A model generated the notes under the pieces. The model did not search any database, had not been told where the DNA came from, and saw only the letters and a list, made by a program, of their open reading frames with translations. A stretch of 64,000 bases of DNA from Virgibacillus profundi (GTDB taxonomy: Bacteria; Bacillota; Bacilli; Bacillales; Amphibacillaceae): contig NZ_NPOA01000002.1 of the NCBI RefSeq assembly GCF_002287375.1, forward strand, positions 186,001 to 250,000, given 5' to 3'. A program made the position numbers and the translations under genes. Shown one piece after another: positions 7,268 to 16,021 of the stretch (its first letter is position 1; each line of letters opens with the position of its first letter).

Positions 7268-8530
7268 ATGGAAGGTTTTGTTGATATTGTACAAGGCTTT
7301 TTGGATTTAGGAGCTACAGTAATACTGCCGGTTGCAATATTTTTATTAGGTTTATTTTTCGGCCAGAAGCCAGGTAGAGCTTTTCGTTCTGGTTTAACAA
7401 TCGGGGTAGCTTTTGTTGGTATTTTCCTAGTAATTGATTTACTAGTCCTTAATCTTGGCCCAGCGGCACAAAGTATGGTTGAACGGTTGGGCGTGAGTTT
7501 AAATGTGATTGATGTAGGTTGGCCTGCTGCTGCGTCCATTTCTTGGGCATCATCTATAGCAGCATTTATTATTCCACTTGGTTTAATTGTAAACGTTATT
7601 ATGCTAGTGACAAAGACAACAAAAACTATGAACGTGGATATTTGGAACTTTTGGCATTATACGTTTATGGGTGCCATTGTATATACATTAACAGGTAGTA
7701 TGATTCAAGGTCTAATTGCGGCTGTAATATTCCAAATTATTACGCTTCTTCTTGCAGACTGGACAGCTCCTATGATTGGTAAATTCTATGATTTACCTGG
7801 AGTATCTCTGACTACCGCCACTACCCTTTCATACGTGCCATTAGGTATCCCTTTGGTAAAATTGGTGCAAAAAATACCTGTAGTGAAAGACTGGGATGCA
7901 AATCCTGAAACAATTCAAAAAAGATTTGGTGTTTTTGGAGAATCTATTTTTATCGGATTAATTCTGGGTGCGGCAATTGGTGCGCTAGCAGGGTATAATA
8001 TCGGGGAAATAATTGAAATTGGTATGGCAATGGCTGCCGTTATGGTTTTAATGCCACGGATGGTTAAGATTCTAATGGAAGGTTTAATGCCGGTTTCAGA
8101 ATCAGCTCGTGAATGGTTATCTAAGCGATTTGGTGATAGAGAGATTTATATCGGCCTTGATGCTGCAGTAGCTTTAGGACATCCAGCAGTAATTTCAACA
8201 GCACTTATCCTTGTTCCAATAACGGTACTATTGGCAGTAATATTGCCAGGTAACGCCTTATTACCATTTGGTGACTTGGCTACAATACCTTTTATTGTGG
8301 CATTTATTGTTGGTGCTGCTAGAGGAAATATTGTCCATTCTGTAATAGTTGGGGCTATAGTAATTGCAACTTCCTTATATATGGCAACAGATCTTGCAGT
8401 AATTTATACAGAAATGGCAGCAAATGCTGATTTCGAAATGCCAGAAGGCACAGCACAGATATCAAGTATTGACCAAGGTGGTAACCTAATCAACTATGTG
8501 ATATTTAAAATCTTTGCATTGTTTAATTAG
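7268..8530 (+). CDS. PTS EIIC, galactitol (Gat) type permease
   Basis: A 420-residue polytopic permease of the GatC type: FVDIVQGFLDLGATVILPVAIFLLGLFFGQKPGRAFRSGLTIGVAF at the start, the loop SISWASSIAAF, and a C-terminal half with LGHPAVISTALILVPI and PFGDLATIPFIVAFIVGAARGN. It forms the membrane channel that brings in a sugar alcohol or related compound and phosphorylates it with EIIB. Although the frame is open from 7226, the ATG at 7268 is preferred because AGGAGG lies 8 bases before it. It is followed by the SorC-type regulator, which has its own promoter. Confidence 0.88.
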   Translation: MEGFVDIVQGFLDLGATVILPVAIFLLGLFFGQKPGRAFRSGLTIGVAFVGIFLVIDLLVLNLGPAAQSMVERLGVSLNVIDVGWPAAASISWASSIAAFIIPLGLIVNVIMLVTKTTKTMNVDIWNFWHYTFMGAIVYTLTGSMIQGLIAAVIFQIITLLLADWTAPMIGKFYDLPGVSLTTATTLSYVPLGIPLVKLVQKIPVVKDWDANPETIQKRFGVFGESIFIGLILGAAIGALAGYNIGEIIEIGMAMAAVMVLMPRMVKILMEGLMPVSESAREWLSKRFGDREIYIGLDAAVALGHPAVISTALILVPITVLLAVILPGNALLPFGDLATIPFIVAFIVGAARGNIVHSVIVGAIVIATSLYMATDLAVIYTEMAANADFEMPEGTAQISSIDQGGNLINYVIFKIFALFN

Positions 8531-8583
8531 TATTTTTCAATTTTTTGATGTGATACAATTATAATATATTCTTAAGCGCTTTC

Positions 8584-8612
8584 TTGACATCAAGTCTAGT
8601 TAACTTTATGAT
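8584..8612 (+). promoter_or_regulatory. SigA-type promoter of the SorC-type regulator
   Basis: TTGACA (8584-8589), 17-base spacer, TATGAT (8607-8612). A weak cre-like sequence (8570-8584, two mismatches) touches the -35 box, and an operator-like site lies just downstream. Confidence 0.7.
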
Positions 8613-8630
8613 GTTTACAAAAGTGCAATA

Positions 8631-8646
8631 TAAGAACAAATGTATA
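8631..8646 (+). promoter_or_regulatory. Operator-like site downstream of the regulator promoter
   Basis: TAAGAACAAATGTATA is 14/16 identical to 9752-9767. Lying about 20 bases after the -10 box, it suits autorepression. A looser inverted half, GTTTACAAAAGTGC, precedes it. Confidence 0.5.
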
Positions 8647-8680
8647 GAATAAAAATCAAGAGTTGAAAAGAGCGGATAGT

Positions 8681-9625
8681 ATGTTGAGCTGGGAAGAACG
8701 TCGTTTAATGGTGAAAGTAGCCAAATTATATCATTATGAGGGTTGGACACAGGCGGAAATTGCCAGAAAACAAAATGTTTCCCGCCCTGTCATATCTAAG
8801 TTATTAAATGCGGCAAAAAAAGAAGGTATTGTTGAAATATATATTAAAGATGAAACGCTTCATACTGTGGAATTGGAACAGCAGCTTGAAAAAAAATATG
8901 GATTAAAAGAAGTCATTGTAGTCTCAACAGCTGGTTACACACAGGAAATGGCTAAACGGCAACTTGGTAAAACTGGGGCTTCGTATATAACAAGAAATTC
9001 AGCTAAGATTAAAAGTCTCGGTATTTCATGGGGTAGTACGCTTTTGTCTCTCATTGAGGAATATCCTTATGAACGAAGAGAGGATATTCATATTGTGCCA
9101 ATTATTGGGGGAATGGGGAGCAATTACGTAAAATTGCATTCCAATCAGCTCGCATTTCAGTTAGCACAGAAAATGAATGCATCTTGTTCTTATCTTTATG
9201 CTCCAGCAATTGTGGAAAGTGATGATTTAAAAGAACGGCTTGTCAATACGAAAGATGTTGCACATGTTCTGGAGGAAGGTCGTAATGTGGACATGGCTGT
9301 TGTGGGGGTAGGTAATCCTTTTAAGGATTCAACATTAGAAAAAATGGGTTATTTAGAGGAAAGTGATCTATCATCCCTCCGAAAAGTCGGGGCTGTAGGA
9401 AATATTGGTTCCAGCTTCTTTAATGCAGTTGGTGAAGAAATTGACCATCCATTAAACGATCATTTTATTGGTCTGAATGTAGAGGAGATCAAGGAAATCC
9501 CTGAAGTGATAGGAATCGTTGAAGGTTCACATAAGCTGGAAAGTATTGAAGCTGTTCTTAAAGGTGAATATTTAAATGTTTTGATTACTGACGATCGCAC
9601 CGCCCAAGCATTGGTGAATGAATAA
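8681..9625 (+). CDS. SorC/DeoR-type sugar-binding transcriptional regulator
   Basis: A 314-residue member of the SorC/CggR family. Residues about 1-55 hold the helix-turn-helix (MVKVAKLYHYEGWTQAEIARKQNVSRPVISKLLNAAKKEGIVEI). The rest is the effector-binding domain related to ribose-5-phosphate isomerase-type folds, with ISWGSTLL and HIVPIIGGMG as recognisable stretches. Such regulators sense phosphorylated sugars made by the pathway they control. The ATG at 8681 matches where the family starts; a TTG at 8663 is possible. It sits between the PTS genes and the SDR/dehydrogenase genes, and three similar 16-bp sites precede all three units, strong circumstantial evidence that it governs the whole locus. 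Confidence 0.85.
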   Translation: MLSWEERRLMVKVAKLYHYEGWTQAEIARKQNVSRPVISKLLNAAKKEGIVEIYIKDETLHTVELEQQLEKKYGLKEVIVVSTAGYTQEMAKRQLGKTGASYITRNSAKIKSLGISWGSTLLSLIEEYPYERREDIHIVPIIGGMGSNYVKLHSNQLAFQLAQKMNASCSYLYAPAIVESDDLKERLVNTKDVAHVLEEGRNVDMAVVGVGNPFKDSTLEKMGYLEESDLSSLRKVGAVGNIGSSFFNAVGEEIDHPLNDHFIGLNVEEIKEIPEVIGIVEGSHKLESIEAVLKGEYLNVLITDDRTAQALVNE

Positions 9626-9636
9626 TAAATGTTCGT

Positions 9637-9674
9637 AAAAACCTCCCTCTTTTCAAAAGTGGGAGGTTTTAATT
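9637..9674 (+). terminator. Terminator after the regulator gene
   Basis: AAAACCTCCC pairs with GGGAGGTTTT (9661-9670) around a 13-base loop and ends in a short T-run. Confidence 0.8.
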
Positions 9675-9704
9675 TGAAAAATATTAGAAATTAAAGATTT
9701 ATGC

Positions 9705-9733
9705 TTGACGAAAATAGAATAGAGAGGTACGAT
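9705..9733 (+). promoter_or_regulatory. SigA-type promoter of the SDR/2-oxoacid dehydrogenase operon
   Basis: TTGACG (9705-9710), 17-base spacer, TACGAT (9728-9733). It drives the six-gene operon 9786-16019. The operator-like site at 9741-9767 begins 8 bases after the -10 box. Confidence 0.65.
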
Positions 9734-9740
9734 TATTACA

Positions 9741-9767
9741 AACGTTCTTACTATGAACAAATGTAAA
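9741..9767 (+). promoter_or_regulatory. Operator of the SDR/dehydrogenase operon
   Basis: TATGAACAAATGTAAA (9752-9767) is preceded by a partial inverted half, AACGTTC (9741-9747), so the site has dyad character (GTTC near GAAC). It covers the expected transcription start, as a repressor site would. Confidence 0.55.
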
Positions 9768-9785
9768 AAGAGGGAGGGATATCAG

Positions 9786-10502
9786 ATGCTTCAGCTTGAT
9801 TTACGGGATAAAGTTGTATTTGTTTTTGATGGTGAACATGCAGTTGGAGAAGAAATTATTAAATTATTTTCCGAAGCAGGGGCAAAGGTGTTGTTCTTAG
9901 GTAAATCTAATTTAGATGAAGATAGTTTAGTTTTGAAATATAAAGAGGATGCTTCCAGTTTTGAGGTTGGTTCATTCAATTTGAAAGATAATTCTTTTCT
10001 TAAAGTAATACAGGATCAAATCCAAGTAGATATCATTATAAATAATATGGAAGCAATGACAGGAAAAGATGTGATGGATATCAGTCCTGAGGAATGGGAA
10101 AACGGATTGTTTACTAATTTGCATATACCATTTCAATTATTAAAAATGATTCTGCCACTCATGAAAAATCAAGAGGAGGGTGCAGTTATTAATATTTCAT
10201 CAACCAGTGCAATTGATGGGGGAGATGGAGATGTTCTCTATGCAGCCTCAAAAAGTGCGCTTGAATCAATGAATAAAGCATTATCCAGGGAACTCGGTCC
10301 TTATAATATAAGGGTAAATGGATTAAGTGTTGGAAGCATACCTAATGATAAAGATGTTGAATCTGATCTCCATTCCATACCACTGAACCGATTTGCCACG
10401 CCAACAGATATTGCAAATGCAGCATTGTTTTTATCAACACCAATGGCAGGCTATATTAGCGGTCAAACAATTTTAGTAGATGGTGGTAAAACATTATTGT
10501 AA
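9786..10502 (+). CDS. SDR-family protein with degenerate cofactor motif
   Basis: A 238-residue short-chain dehydrogenase/reductase fold protein. The catalytic YAASK (Tyr-x-x-x-Lys) and the preceding Ser in VINISSTSA are present, and the C-terminal GYISGQTILVDGGKTLL is classical. However, the glycine-rich TGxxxGxG motif that binds the dinucleotide is replaced by FDGEHAVGEEI, and NNAG has become NNME. So cofactor binding may be altered, or the protein may act as a non-catalytic partner of the second SDR. Start at the ATG at 9786 after AGGGAGGG. It is the first gene of the operon that ends with dihydrolipoamide dehydrogenase; substrate unknown. Confidence 0.8.
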   Translation: MLQLDLRDKVVFVFDGEHAVGEEIIKLFSEAGAKVLFLGKSNLDEDSLVLKYKEDASSFEVGSFNLKDNSFLKVIQDQIQVDIIINNMEAMTGKDVMDISPEEWENGLFTNLHIPFQLLKMILPLMKNQEEGAVINISSTSAIDGGDGDVLYAASKSALESMNKALSRELGPYNIRVNGLSVGSIPNDKDVESDLHSIPLNRFATPTDIANAALFLSTPMAGYISGQTILVDGGKTLL

Positions 10503-10529
10503 TGTACAGCTGTGAAAAGAGGTGGGAAT

Positions 10530-11279
10530 ATGGGGAAACAAAAGACAGTGCTAGTGATTGGCGGGGCAGCGGGTATTGGAAAAGACGTTGTCATCAACAG
10601 GGCTAACAAAGGAGATCAAGTAGTATTTACAGATTTAAACAATAAAGCAGGTAATGCATTAGTTGAAGAAATTGCTTCTTCAGGGAAGAATGTTACTTTC
10701 TTACAGCATGATGTAAGCTCATGGGAGAATACAAAGGAAATAGTAGAAAAAACGGTAAACAAGTATGGAAAGATTGATATCCTGATACATTCTGCTGGAA
10801 TTACAATTCAGAAACCTTTTGATGAAATTACCTATGATACTTGGAAAAAAACATTTTCAGTAAATTTAACAGGATTATTTTACGCTGTTAAGGCAATCAT
10901 ACCCGAAATGCTGGAGAATAAAAGAGGTAATATAGTAATCATAGGATCTGGTTCAGCAATTACCGGAACAGGTGGCGGTGTTCATTATGCAGCATCTAAG
11001 GGCGGGGCATTTGGCCTAATGAGAGCAATAGCAAAAAAATACAGTCATTTCGGAATAAGGATCAACATTGTGGCACCCAGAGTGATAGAAACTGAAATGC
11101 TTAATCAATTATATCCTACTGAATCAAGCCGTGAGAAATTATTAAGTAAAATTCCTGTAAATAAAATTGGAACACTTTCAGATACAACAAATGCTATTAA
11201 CTTTTTAGCCTCTGAGGAATCTGATTATATACAAGGTCAGGTATTGCTATTGGATGGTGGAAGGACGTATTTGACGTAA
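10530..11279 (+). CDS. SDR-family NAD(P)-dependent oxidoreductase
   Basis: A 249-residue classical SDR. It carries the nucleotide-binding motif GGAAGIG (residues about 11-17), the acidic-residue position DLNN after strand 2, HSAGI in place of NNAG, the catalytic Ser/Tyr/Lys (IIGSGSAITG and HYAASKGG) and the C-terminal QGQVLLLDGGRTYLT. It most resembles polyol or 3-oxoacyl-type dehydrogenases, so oxidation of a phosphorylated or free polyol is reasonable but unproven. Start at the ATG at 10530 after AGAGGTGGG rather than the GTG at 10512. It lies 27 bases after the first SDR gene and 30 before E1alpha. Confidence 0.85.
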   Translation: MGKQKTVLVIGGAAGIGKDVVINRANKGDQVVFTDLNNKAGNALVEEIASSGKNVTFLQHDVSSWENTKEIVEKTVNKYGKIDILIHSAGITIQKPFDEITYDTWKKTFSVNLTGLFYAVKAIIPEMLENKRGNIVIIGSGSAITGTGGGVHYAASKGGAFGLMRAIAKKYSHFGIRINIVAPRVIETEMLNQLYPTESSREKLLSKIPVNKIGTLSDTTNAINFLASEESDYIQGQVLLLDGGRTYLT

Positions 11280-11309
11280 AATCAAATTTAATTTTAGGAG
11301 AGATAATAA

Positions 11310-12290
11310 ATGGAAAAACTTAATGTTCCTGAACAGATCAGCAACGACAAACTAAAAGATATATACAAACAAATGTGGCTCATTCGCTACTTCGATGAAA
11401 AAGTAGATGAGTTTTTCGCAAAAGGAATGATTCATGGTACAACACACTTGGCTGTTGGACAGGAAGCTAGTGCTGCTGGAGCTTGTGCAGTAATTGAACA
11501 AAAGGACAAGATTACAAGTACACACCGGGGCCATGGTCACTGTATTGCAAAAGGTGCAACAGTTGATAAAATGATGGCTGAGTTATTTGGGAGAACAACT
11601 GGTTATTGTAAAGGAAAAGGTGGTTCCATGCATATCGCTGATGTTGAAATGGGTAACCTTGGTGCAAACGGAATTGTTGCAGGTGGAATTCCTTTAGCGG
11701 TGGGATCTGCTTTGACAGCACATATGAAAAAACTAGATTATGTTACACTCTGCTTTTTCGGTGATGGTGCTACAAATGAAGGAAGCTTTCATGAAGCATT
11801 AAACTTGGCATCTGTTTGGAATCTTCCGGTTATTTTTATTTGTGAAAATAACCAATATGGTATGTCCGGTTCTGTAAAAGAGATGGTAAAAGTTGAAGAT
11901 ATTGCTACACGTTCAAAATCTTATGGTTTTCCAGGAGTTGTAGTAGATGGTAATGATGTGGTTGAAATGATGAACGTTACAAATGAAGCAGTAGAACGCG
12001 CCCGTAAAGGGGAAGGACCTACACTAATTGAGGCTAAAACGTATCGCTGGAAAGGCCATTCAAAGAGTGATGCGAAGAAATATCGTACACGAGAAGAAGA
12101 AAAGGAATGGAAAGCAAAGGATGGAATTAAACGTTTCAAGGAAGTTTTATTAGAAGCTAATATTTTAACAGAAGAACAAGAAGAAGTTTTACGTAAGGAA
12201 GCAAAGAAGGAAGTTGAGGACTCTGTTGAATTTGCTAAAAACAGTCCAATGCCAGGTAAAGAAGAATTACTAACGGATGTCTACGCATAG
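11310..12290 (+). CDS. 2-oxoacid/acetoin dehydrogenase E1 component, alpha subunit
   Basis: A 326-residue thiamin diphosphate-dependent E1alpha. The TPP motif is visible as FFGDGATNEGSFHEALNLASVWNLPVIFICENN. GGSMHIADVEMGNLGANGIVAGGIPLAVG is typical of acetoin dehydrogenase (AcoA) and pyruvate dehydrogenase alpha subunits, and the phosphorylation-loop-like region RWKGHSKSDAKKYR follows. With E1beta it decarboxylates a 2-oxo acid, or cleaves acetoin, and passes the acyl group to E2. The sequence is nearest the AcoA branch, but a PTS and two SDRs in the operon make plain acetoin use doubtful. ATG after AGGAGA; 12 bases separate it from E1beta. Confidence 0.87.
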   Translation: MEKLNVPEQISNDKLKDIYKQMWLIRYFDEKVDEFFAKGMIHGTTHLAVGQEASAAGACAVIEQKDKITSTHRGHGHCIAKGATVDKMMAELFGRTTGYCKGKGGSMHIADVEMGNLGANGIVAGGIPLAVGSALTAHMKKLDYVTLCFFGDGATNEGSFHEALNLASVWNLPVIFICENNQYGMSGSVKEMVKVEDIATRSKSYGFPGVVVDGNDVVEMMNVTNEAVERARKGEGPTLIEAKTYRWKGHSKSDAKKYRTREEEKEWKAKDGIKRFKEVLLEANILTEEQEEVLRKEAKKEVEDSVEFAKNSPMPGKEELLTDVYA

Positions 12291-12302
12291 GAGGGGATAA
12301 TC

Positions 12303-13286
12303 ATGAGAGAGATTACTTATTTAGAAGCAGTAAGAGAAGCAATGAGTCAGGAAATGCGCAAAAATGATGATGTATTTATTTTAGGTGAAGATATCGGTGT
12401 ATATGGTGGGGCTTTTGGTGTAACAAGAGGAATGATTGAAGAGTTCGGCCCTGAACGAGTGCGTAACACACCGATTAGTGAATCAGGTATTGCTGGTGCG
12501 GCAGTTGGTTCAGCTTTAACAGGTATGCGCCCCATTTTGGAATTACAGTTCTCAGATTTCATTACGATTGCACTGGATCAAATCGCAAACCAAGCAGCAA
12601 AAGTTCGCTACATGTACGGTGGTAAAGGGAAGGTTCCTATGGTGTTGCGTACACCAAGTGGATCTGGTACTGGTGCTGCGGCACAGCATTCCCAAAGCTT
12701 GGAGGCATGGGTAGCGCATGTTCCAGGACTTAAAGTGGTTCAGCCATCAACAGCATATGATGTAAAAGGATTGCTTAAAGCAGCGATGGATGATGATAAC
12801 CCGGTCATTTTCTATGAGCATAAACTTTTATATAAATCAAAATCAGACGTACCTGAAGAACAGTATAGTATTCCACTCGGACAAGCGGATGTAAAACGTG
12901 AGGGTACAGATACAACAATCGTTGCAACAGCGATCATGGTTCAGCGCGCATTAGAAGCGGCTGATGAATTAGAAAAAGAAGGTATCAGCGTAGAAGTAAT
13001 TGATCCAAGGACACTTGTACCATTAGATGAAGAGACGATTATCAAGTCCGTATCTAAAACTGGTCGACTTGTTGTTGTTCATGAAGCTGTAAAACGTGGT
13101 GGATATGGAGGAGAAATTGCTAGTATGATAGCAGAAAGTGCCGCATTTGATTATTTAGACGCACCAATTAAGCGCCTAGGTGGAGCTGAATCACCAATTC
13201 CATACAATCCTGAACTTGAAAAAGCTCATGTACCACAAGTACCGGATATTGTAAAAGCTGTTAAAGAAACGCTAAACAGAAAGTAA
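12303..13286 (+). CDS. 2-oxoacid/acetoin dehydrogenase E1 component, beta subunit
   Basis: A 327-residue E1beta of the alpha2beta2 thiamin-dependent dehydrogenases: [40 protein letters not shown] contains the Glu that activates thiamin, followed by [18 protein letters not shown] and [20 protein letters not shown]. The C-terminal transketolase domain ends with [15 protein letters not shown] and a conserved [14 protein letters not shown] segment. Length and motifs are normal. AGGAGGGG precedes the ATG; E2 starts 12 bases after the stop. It works only with the alpha subunit encoded just upstream. Confidence 0.88.
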   Translation: MREITYLEAVREAMSQEMRKNDDVFILGEDIGVYGGAFGVTRGMIEEFGPERVRNTPISESGIAGAAVGSALTGMRPILELQFSDFITIALDQIANQAAKVRYMYGGKGKVPMVLRTPSGSGTGAAAQHSQSLEAWVAHVPGLKVVQPSTAYDVKGLLKAAMDDDNPVIFYEHKLLYKSKSDVPEEQYSIPLGQADVKREGTDTTIVATAIMVQRALEAADELEKEGISVEVIDPRTLVPLDEETIIKSVSKTGRLVVVHEAVKRGGYGGEIASMIAESAAFDYLDAPIKRLGGAESPIPYNPELEKAHVPQVPDIVKAVKETLNRK

Positions 13287-13298
13287 GGGGGGATTCAA

Positions 13299-14630
13299 AT
13301 GGCTAAAGAAGTTTTTATGCCGAAGCTGAGCAGTACAATGGAAGTTGGTACCTTGCTTCAATGGTTAAAAGAAGAAGGGGATTCAGTGGAAGTTGGAGAA
13401 CCCTTATTCGAGATCATGACGGACAAAATTAATATTGAAGTGGAGTCTTATGAAGATGGTGTGCTTTTAAAAAAATATAATCAGGTAGATGATGAGGTAC
13501 CTGTAAATGCAGTCATTGCATATATTGGTGAAGAAAATGAAGAAGTGCCTGACGAAGCACCTCAAGGGGAAAATCAGGAAGATTCAGGTGGAGACTCTGA
13601 CAATGACGAAGAAGTTACACAGGTATCAACAAATAAAGAAGAGACAAGTGAAGAATCAGATGGTAAAGTCCGTGCTACACCTGCCGCAAGAAGAGTAGCT
13701 AGAGAGAATGACCTGACACTATCTTCTATTAATGGATCGGGGCCAAAAGGTCGTGTTCATGAAAAAGATGTAACAACTTCCTTAGAAACAAAAGATGGAA
13801 GACTCATCACACCACTTGCAGAAAAGGTGGCTGCAGACAATGGTTTGAATTTAGATGAGATTCAAGGAACGGGATCAAGAGGGAAAATTACAAAATCAGA
13901 TGTTCTAGGACATGTTTCATCTGGAACAGCTGAATCTGAAGAACCGGAAAGAATCAAATTAAAAGGATTGAGAAAAGCAGTAGCGGATAAGATGCTGGCA
14001 AGTGCACGCTCTATCCCGCATGTTACGTTAACAACAGATGTGGATATGACAAAAGTAATCGAAGTACGTAAGGCATTACTTCCTGTTATTGAAGAGCAAA
14101 CAGGTTATCGACTTTCCTATACAGAAATTATCATGAAAGCAACAGCACATGTTTTAGGGAATCATCCAACTGTAAATGCTTCCTTGGTTGATAATGAAAT
14201 TGTCATGAATAAATCTGTTAATCTTGGACTGGCAGTAGCGATTGACAACGGTTTGATCGTTCCATCGGTTCCTGCAGTGCAATCTCAAGGCCTGGCAGAG
14301 CTTACGGTAAATAGTAAAACACTCGGTAAAAAAGCAAGAAATGGCAAATTAACACCGGATGAAATGACAGGAAGTACATTTACAATCAGTAACCTGGGGA
14401 TGTATGCGATAGATGGATTTACACCAATTATTAATCCTCCTGAGACAGCAATTTTAGGTGTTGGAAGAATTACTGAAAAAGCGGTTGTTGTGGATGGTTC
14501 GATTGAAGTGAAACCGATGATGGTTCTAAGTCTGTCATTTGATCACCGTGCAATTGACGGAGCCCCTGCTGCAGCATTTTTAACAGAGCTGAAGGAACGA
14601 TTGGAAAACCCTTATGGCCTGTTGGTATAG
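13299..14630 (+). CDS. Dihydrolipoamide acyltransferase (E2) with two subunit-binding domains
   Basis: A 443-residue E2. Residues 3-77 form one lipoyl domain with the lipoylated Lys43 (IMTDKINIE). An acidic, flexible linker (about 80-122) follows. There are then two tandem peripheral-subunit-binding domains, 124-159 (ATPAARRVARENDLTLSSI...GRVHEKDV) and 169-206 (ITPLAEKVAADNGLNLDEI...GKITKSDV); most E2 proteins of this class have one. The catalytic domain (about 219-443) carries the active-site motif SFDHRAIDGAPAA. It takes the acyl group from E1 and gives it to CoA. Substrate range cannot be read from the sequence. GGGGG lies upstream of the ATG; it is the fifth gene of the operon. Confidence 0.9.
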   Translation: MAKEVFMPKLSSTMEVGTLLQWLKEEGDSVEVGEPLFEIMTDKINIEVESYEDGVLLKKYNQVDDEVPVNAVIAYIGEENEEVPDEAPQGENQEDSGGDSDNDEEVTQVSTNKEETSEESDGKVRATPAARRVARENDLTLSSINGSGPKGRVHEKDVTTSLETKDGRLITPLAEKVAADNGLNLDEIQGTGSRGKITKSDVLGHVSSGTAESEEPERIKLKGLRKAVADKMLASARSIPHVTLTTDVDMTKVIEVRKALLPVIEEQTGYRLSYTEIIMKATAHVLGNHPTVNASLVDNEIVMNKSVNLGLAVAIDNGLIVPSVPAVQSQGLAELTVNSKTLGKKARNGKLTPDEMTGSTFTISNLGMYAIDGFTPIINPPETAILGVGRITEKAVVVDGSIEVKPMMVLSLSFDHRAIDGAPAAAFLTELKERLENPYGLLV

Positions 14631-14642
14631 GAGGTTATGATA

Positions 14643-16019
14643 ATGGATAAATTTGATCTGGCAATAATTGGCGGAGGTCCTGGCGGATACGTTGCAGCCA
14701 TTCGAGCAGCAAAAGAGGGATTGTCTGTAGCATTAGTCGAAGGAAGAGATCTTGGCGGGACATGCCTCAACAGGGGATGTATCCCATCAAAAACTCTGTT
14801 GAAGCATGCGGGGATCATTAACCAAATTAATGATGCAAAAAAATACGGTATCACTGTGCCTTCCTACTCCATTTCAATGTCGGAAATGGTTGACAGGAAA
14901 AACAAGGTAATTAATCAGCTGAAAAACGGGATAAAAGGGTTGCTTAAACAAAATAAAATTACTGTTTATCAGGGCTATGGCTATGTTGCGAATGATAAAA
15001 CGGTAACGATAAAGACAGATAACGATATCAAAAAGATAAAAGGAGACAACATCATTTTGGCAAATGGCTCTAAACCATTTGTTCCTGAGCTAAAGGGCTT
15101 AAATGAGATAAATTATTATACGAGCGATACCATTTTTGATATTAAAAAAGTCCCTTACCACTTGGTAATTGTAGGTGGGGGAGTAATTGGTCTTGAAATA
15201 GCTTGTATTTTTAACAGCTTCGGCACAAAAGTGGAAATTGTCGAAATGGCTGATCGTATCCTGCCAAGTGAGGACGCAGAGGCAAGCAAATTCCTGGCTG
15301 GTCAGTTGACAAATAACGGTATAACGATTCATACGGAAACGAAAATAACCGGATTTAGACAAGAAACTTTTAATACCGTTGTAGAGGTTCAGCATAAAGG
15401 AAAAGATGATAAGCTTTACGCAGATGCTGTTTTAGTTTCTGTTGGAAGATCTCCGAATCTGACCGGCATTGAAGACCTTTCAATTAAAATGAATGGAAAA
15501 TTTGTGACTGCAGATAAGAATATGCAAACATCTGCGGCAGGAATTTATGCAATCGGTGATTTAGTTGGCGGATATCAATTAGCCCATGTTGCAAGTGATG
15601 AAGGTATTAAAGCGGTAAATCACATGGTAGGAAACCCAAATGTAAATTCGGCGATCCCAAGATGTGTTTATACTTTTCCTGAGATTGCAAGCGTTGGTTT
15701 GACTGAGGAACAAGCGAAAAACCAGGGCTATGAGGTTCAAACGAAGAAGGTTGATCTCGCAGGAAATGGTAAAGCAATTGCAGCCGGTGAGAATAGTGGC
15801 TTCATGAAGCTGATTGCTGACAAGAAATATGGTGAAGTACTTGGAGTCGTAATGGTTGGTTCCCACGTCACTGAGATGGTCAGTCAGGCAACGTCATTCA
15901 TGGATTTGGAAGGAACAGTCGATGAAATGGATAGCATGATATTCCCACACCCAACTGTTTCAGAGGCCTTATCTGAGGCGGCCAGTGCATGGCTAGGTAA
16001 AGGGATTCACGCAAATTAA
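14643..16019 (+). CDS. lpdA: Dihydrolipoamide dehydrogenase (E3)
   Basis: A 458-residue flavoprotein that reoxidises the lipoyl group of the E2 encoded upstream and reduces NAD. The FAD motif is GGGPGGY (residues 10-16), the redox disulfide is Cys41/Cys46 in GGTCLNRGCIPSK, the NAD motif is VGGGVIGLE, the second FAD contact is YAIGDLVGGYQLAH, and the catalytic His-Glu pair is in HPTVSEALSEAA. Of the two near ATG codons (14637 and 14643), the second is chosen because AGGAGG ends only two bases before the first but eight before the second. It closes the operon; a long hairpin follows. Confidence 0.92.
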   Translation: MDKFDLAIIGGGPGGYVAAIRAAKEGLSVALVEGRDLGGTCLNRGCIPSKTLLKHAGIINQINDAKKYGITVPSYSISMSEMVDRKNKVINQLKNGIKGLLKQNKITVYQGYGYVANDKTVTIKTDNDIKKIKGDNIILANGSKPFVPELKGLNEINYYTSDTIFDIKKVPYHLVIVGGGVIGLEIACIFNSFGTKVEIVEMADRILPSEDAEASKFLAGQLTNNGITIHTETKITGFRQETFNTVVEVQHKGKDDKLYADAVLVSVGRSPNLTGIEDLSIKMNGKFVTADKNMQTSAAGIYAIGDLVGGYQLAHVASDEGIKAVNHMVGNPNVNSAIPRCVYTFPEIASVGLTEEQAKNQGYEVQTKKVDLAGNGKAIAAGENSGFMKLIADKKYGEVLGVVMVGSHVTEMVSQATSFMDLEGTVDEMDSMIFPHPTVSEALSEAASAWLGKGIHAN

Positions 16020-16021
16020 AA

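Noticed and set aside
11310-14630. Firm annotation of the E1/E2 genes as acetoin dehydrogenase acoABC
   Set aside because: Motifs fit that branch, but the operon's PTS-linked control and two SDR genes do not, and no AcoR-type activator gene is nearby; left as 2-oxoacid/acetoin dehydrogenase.
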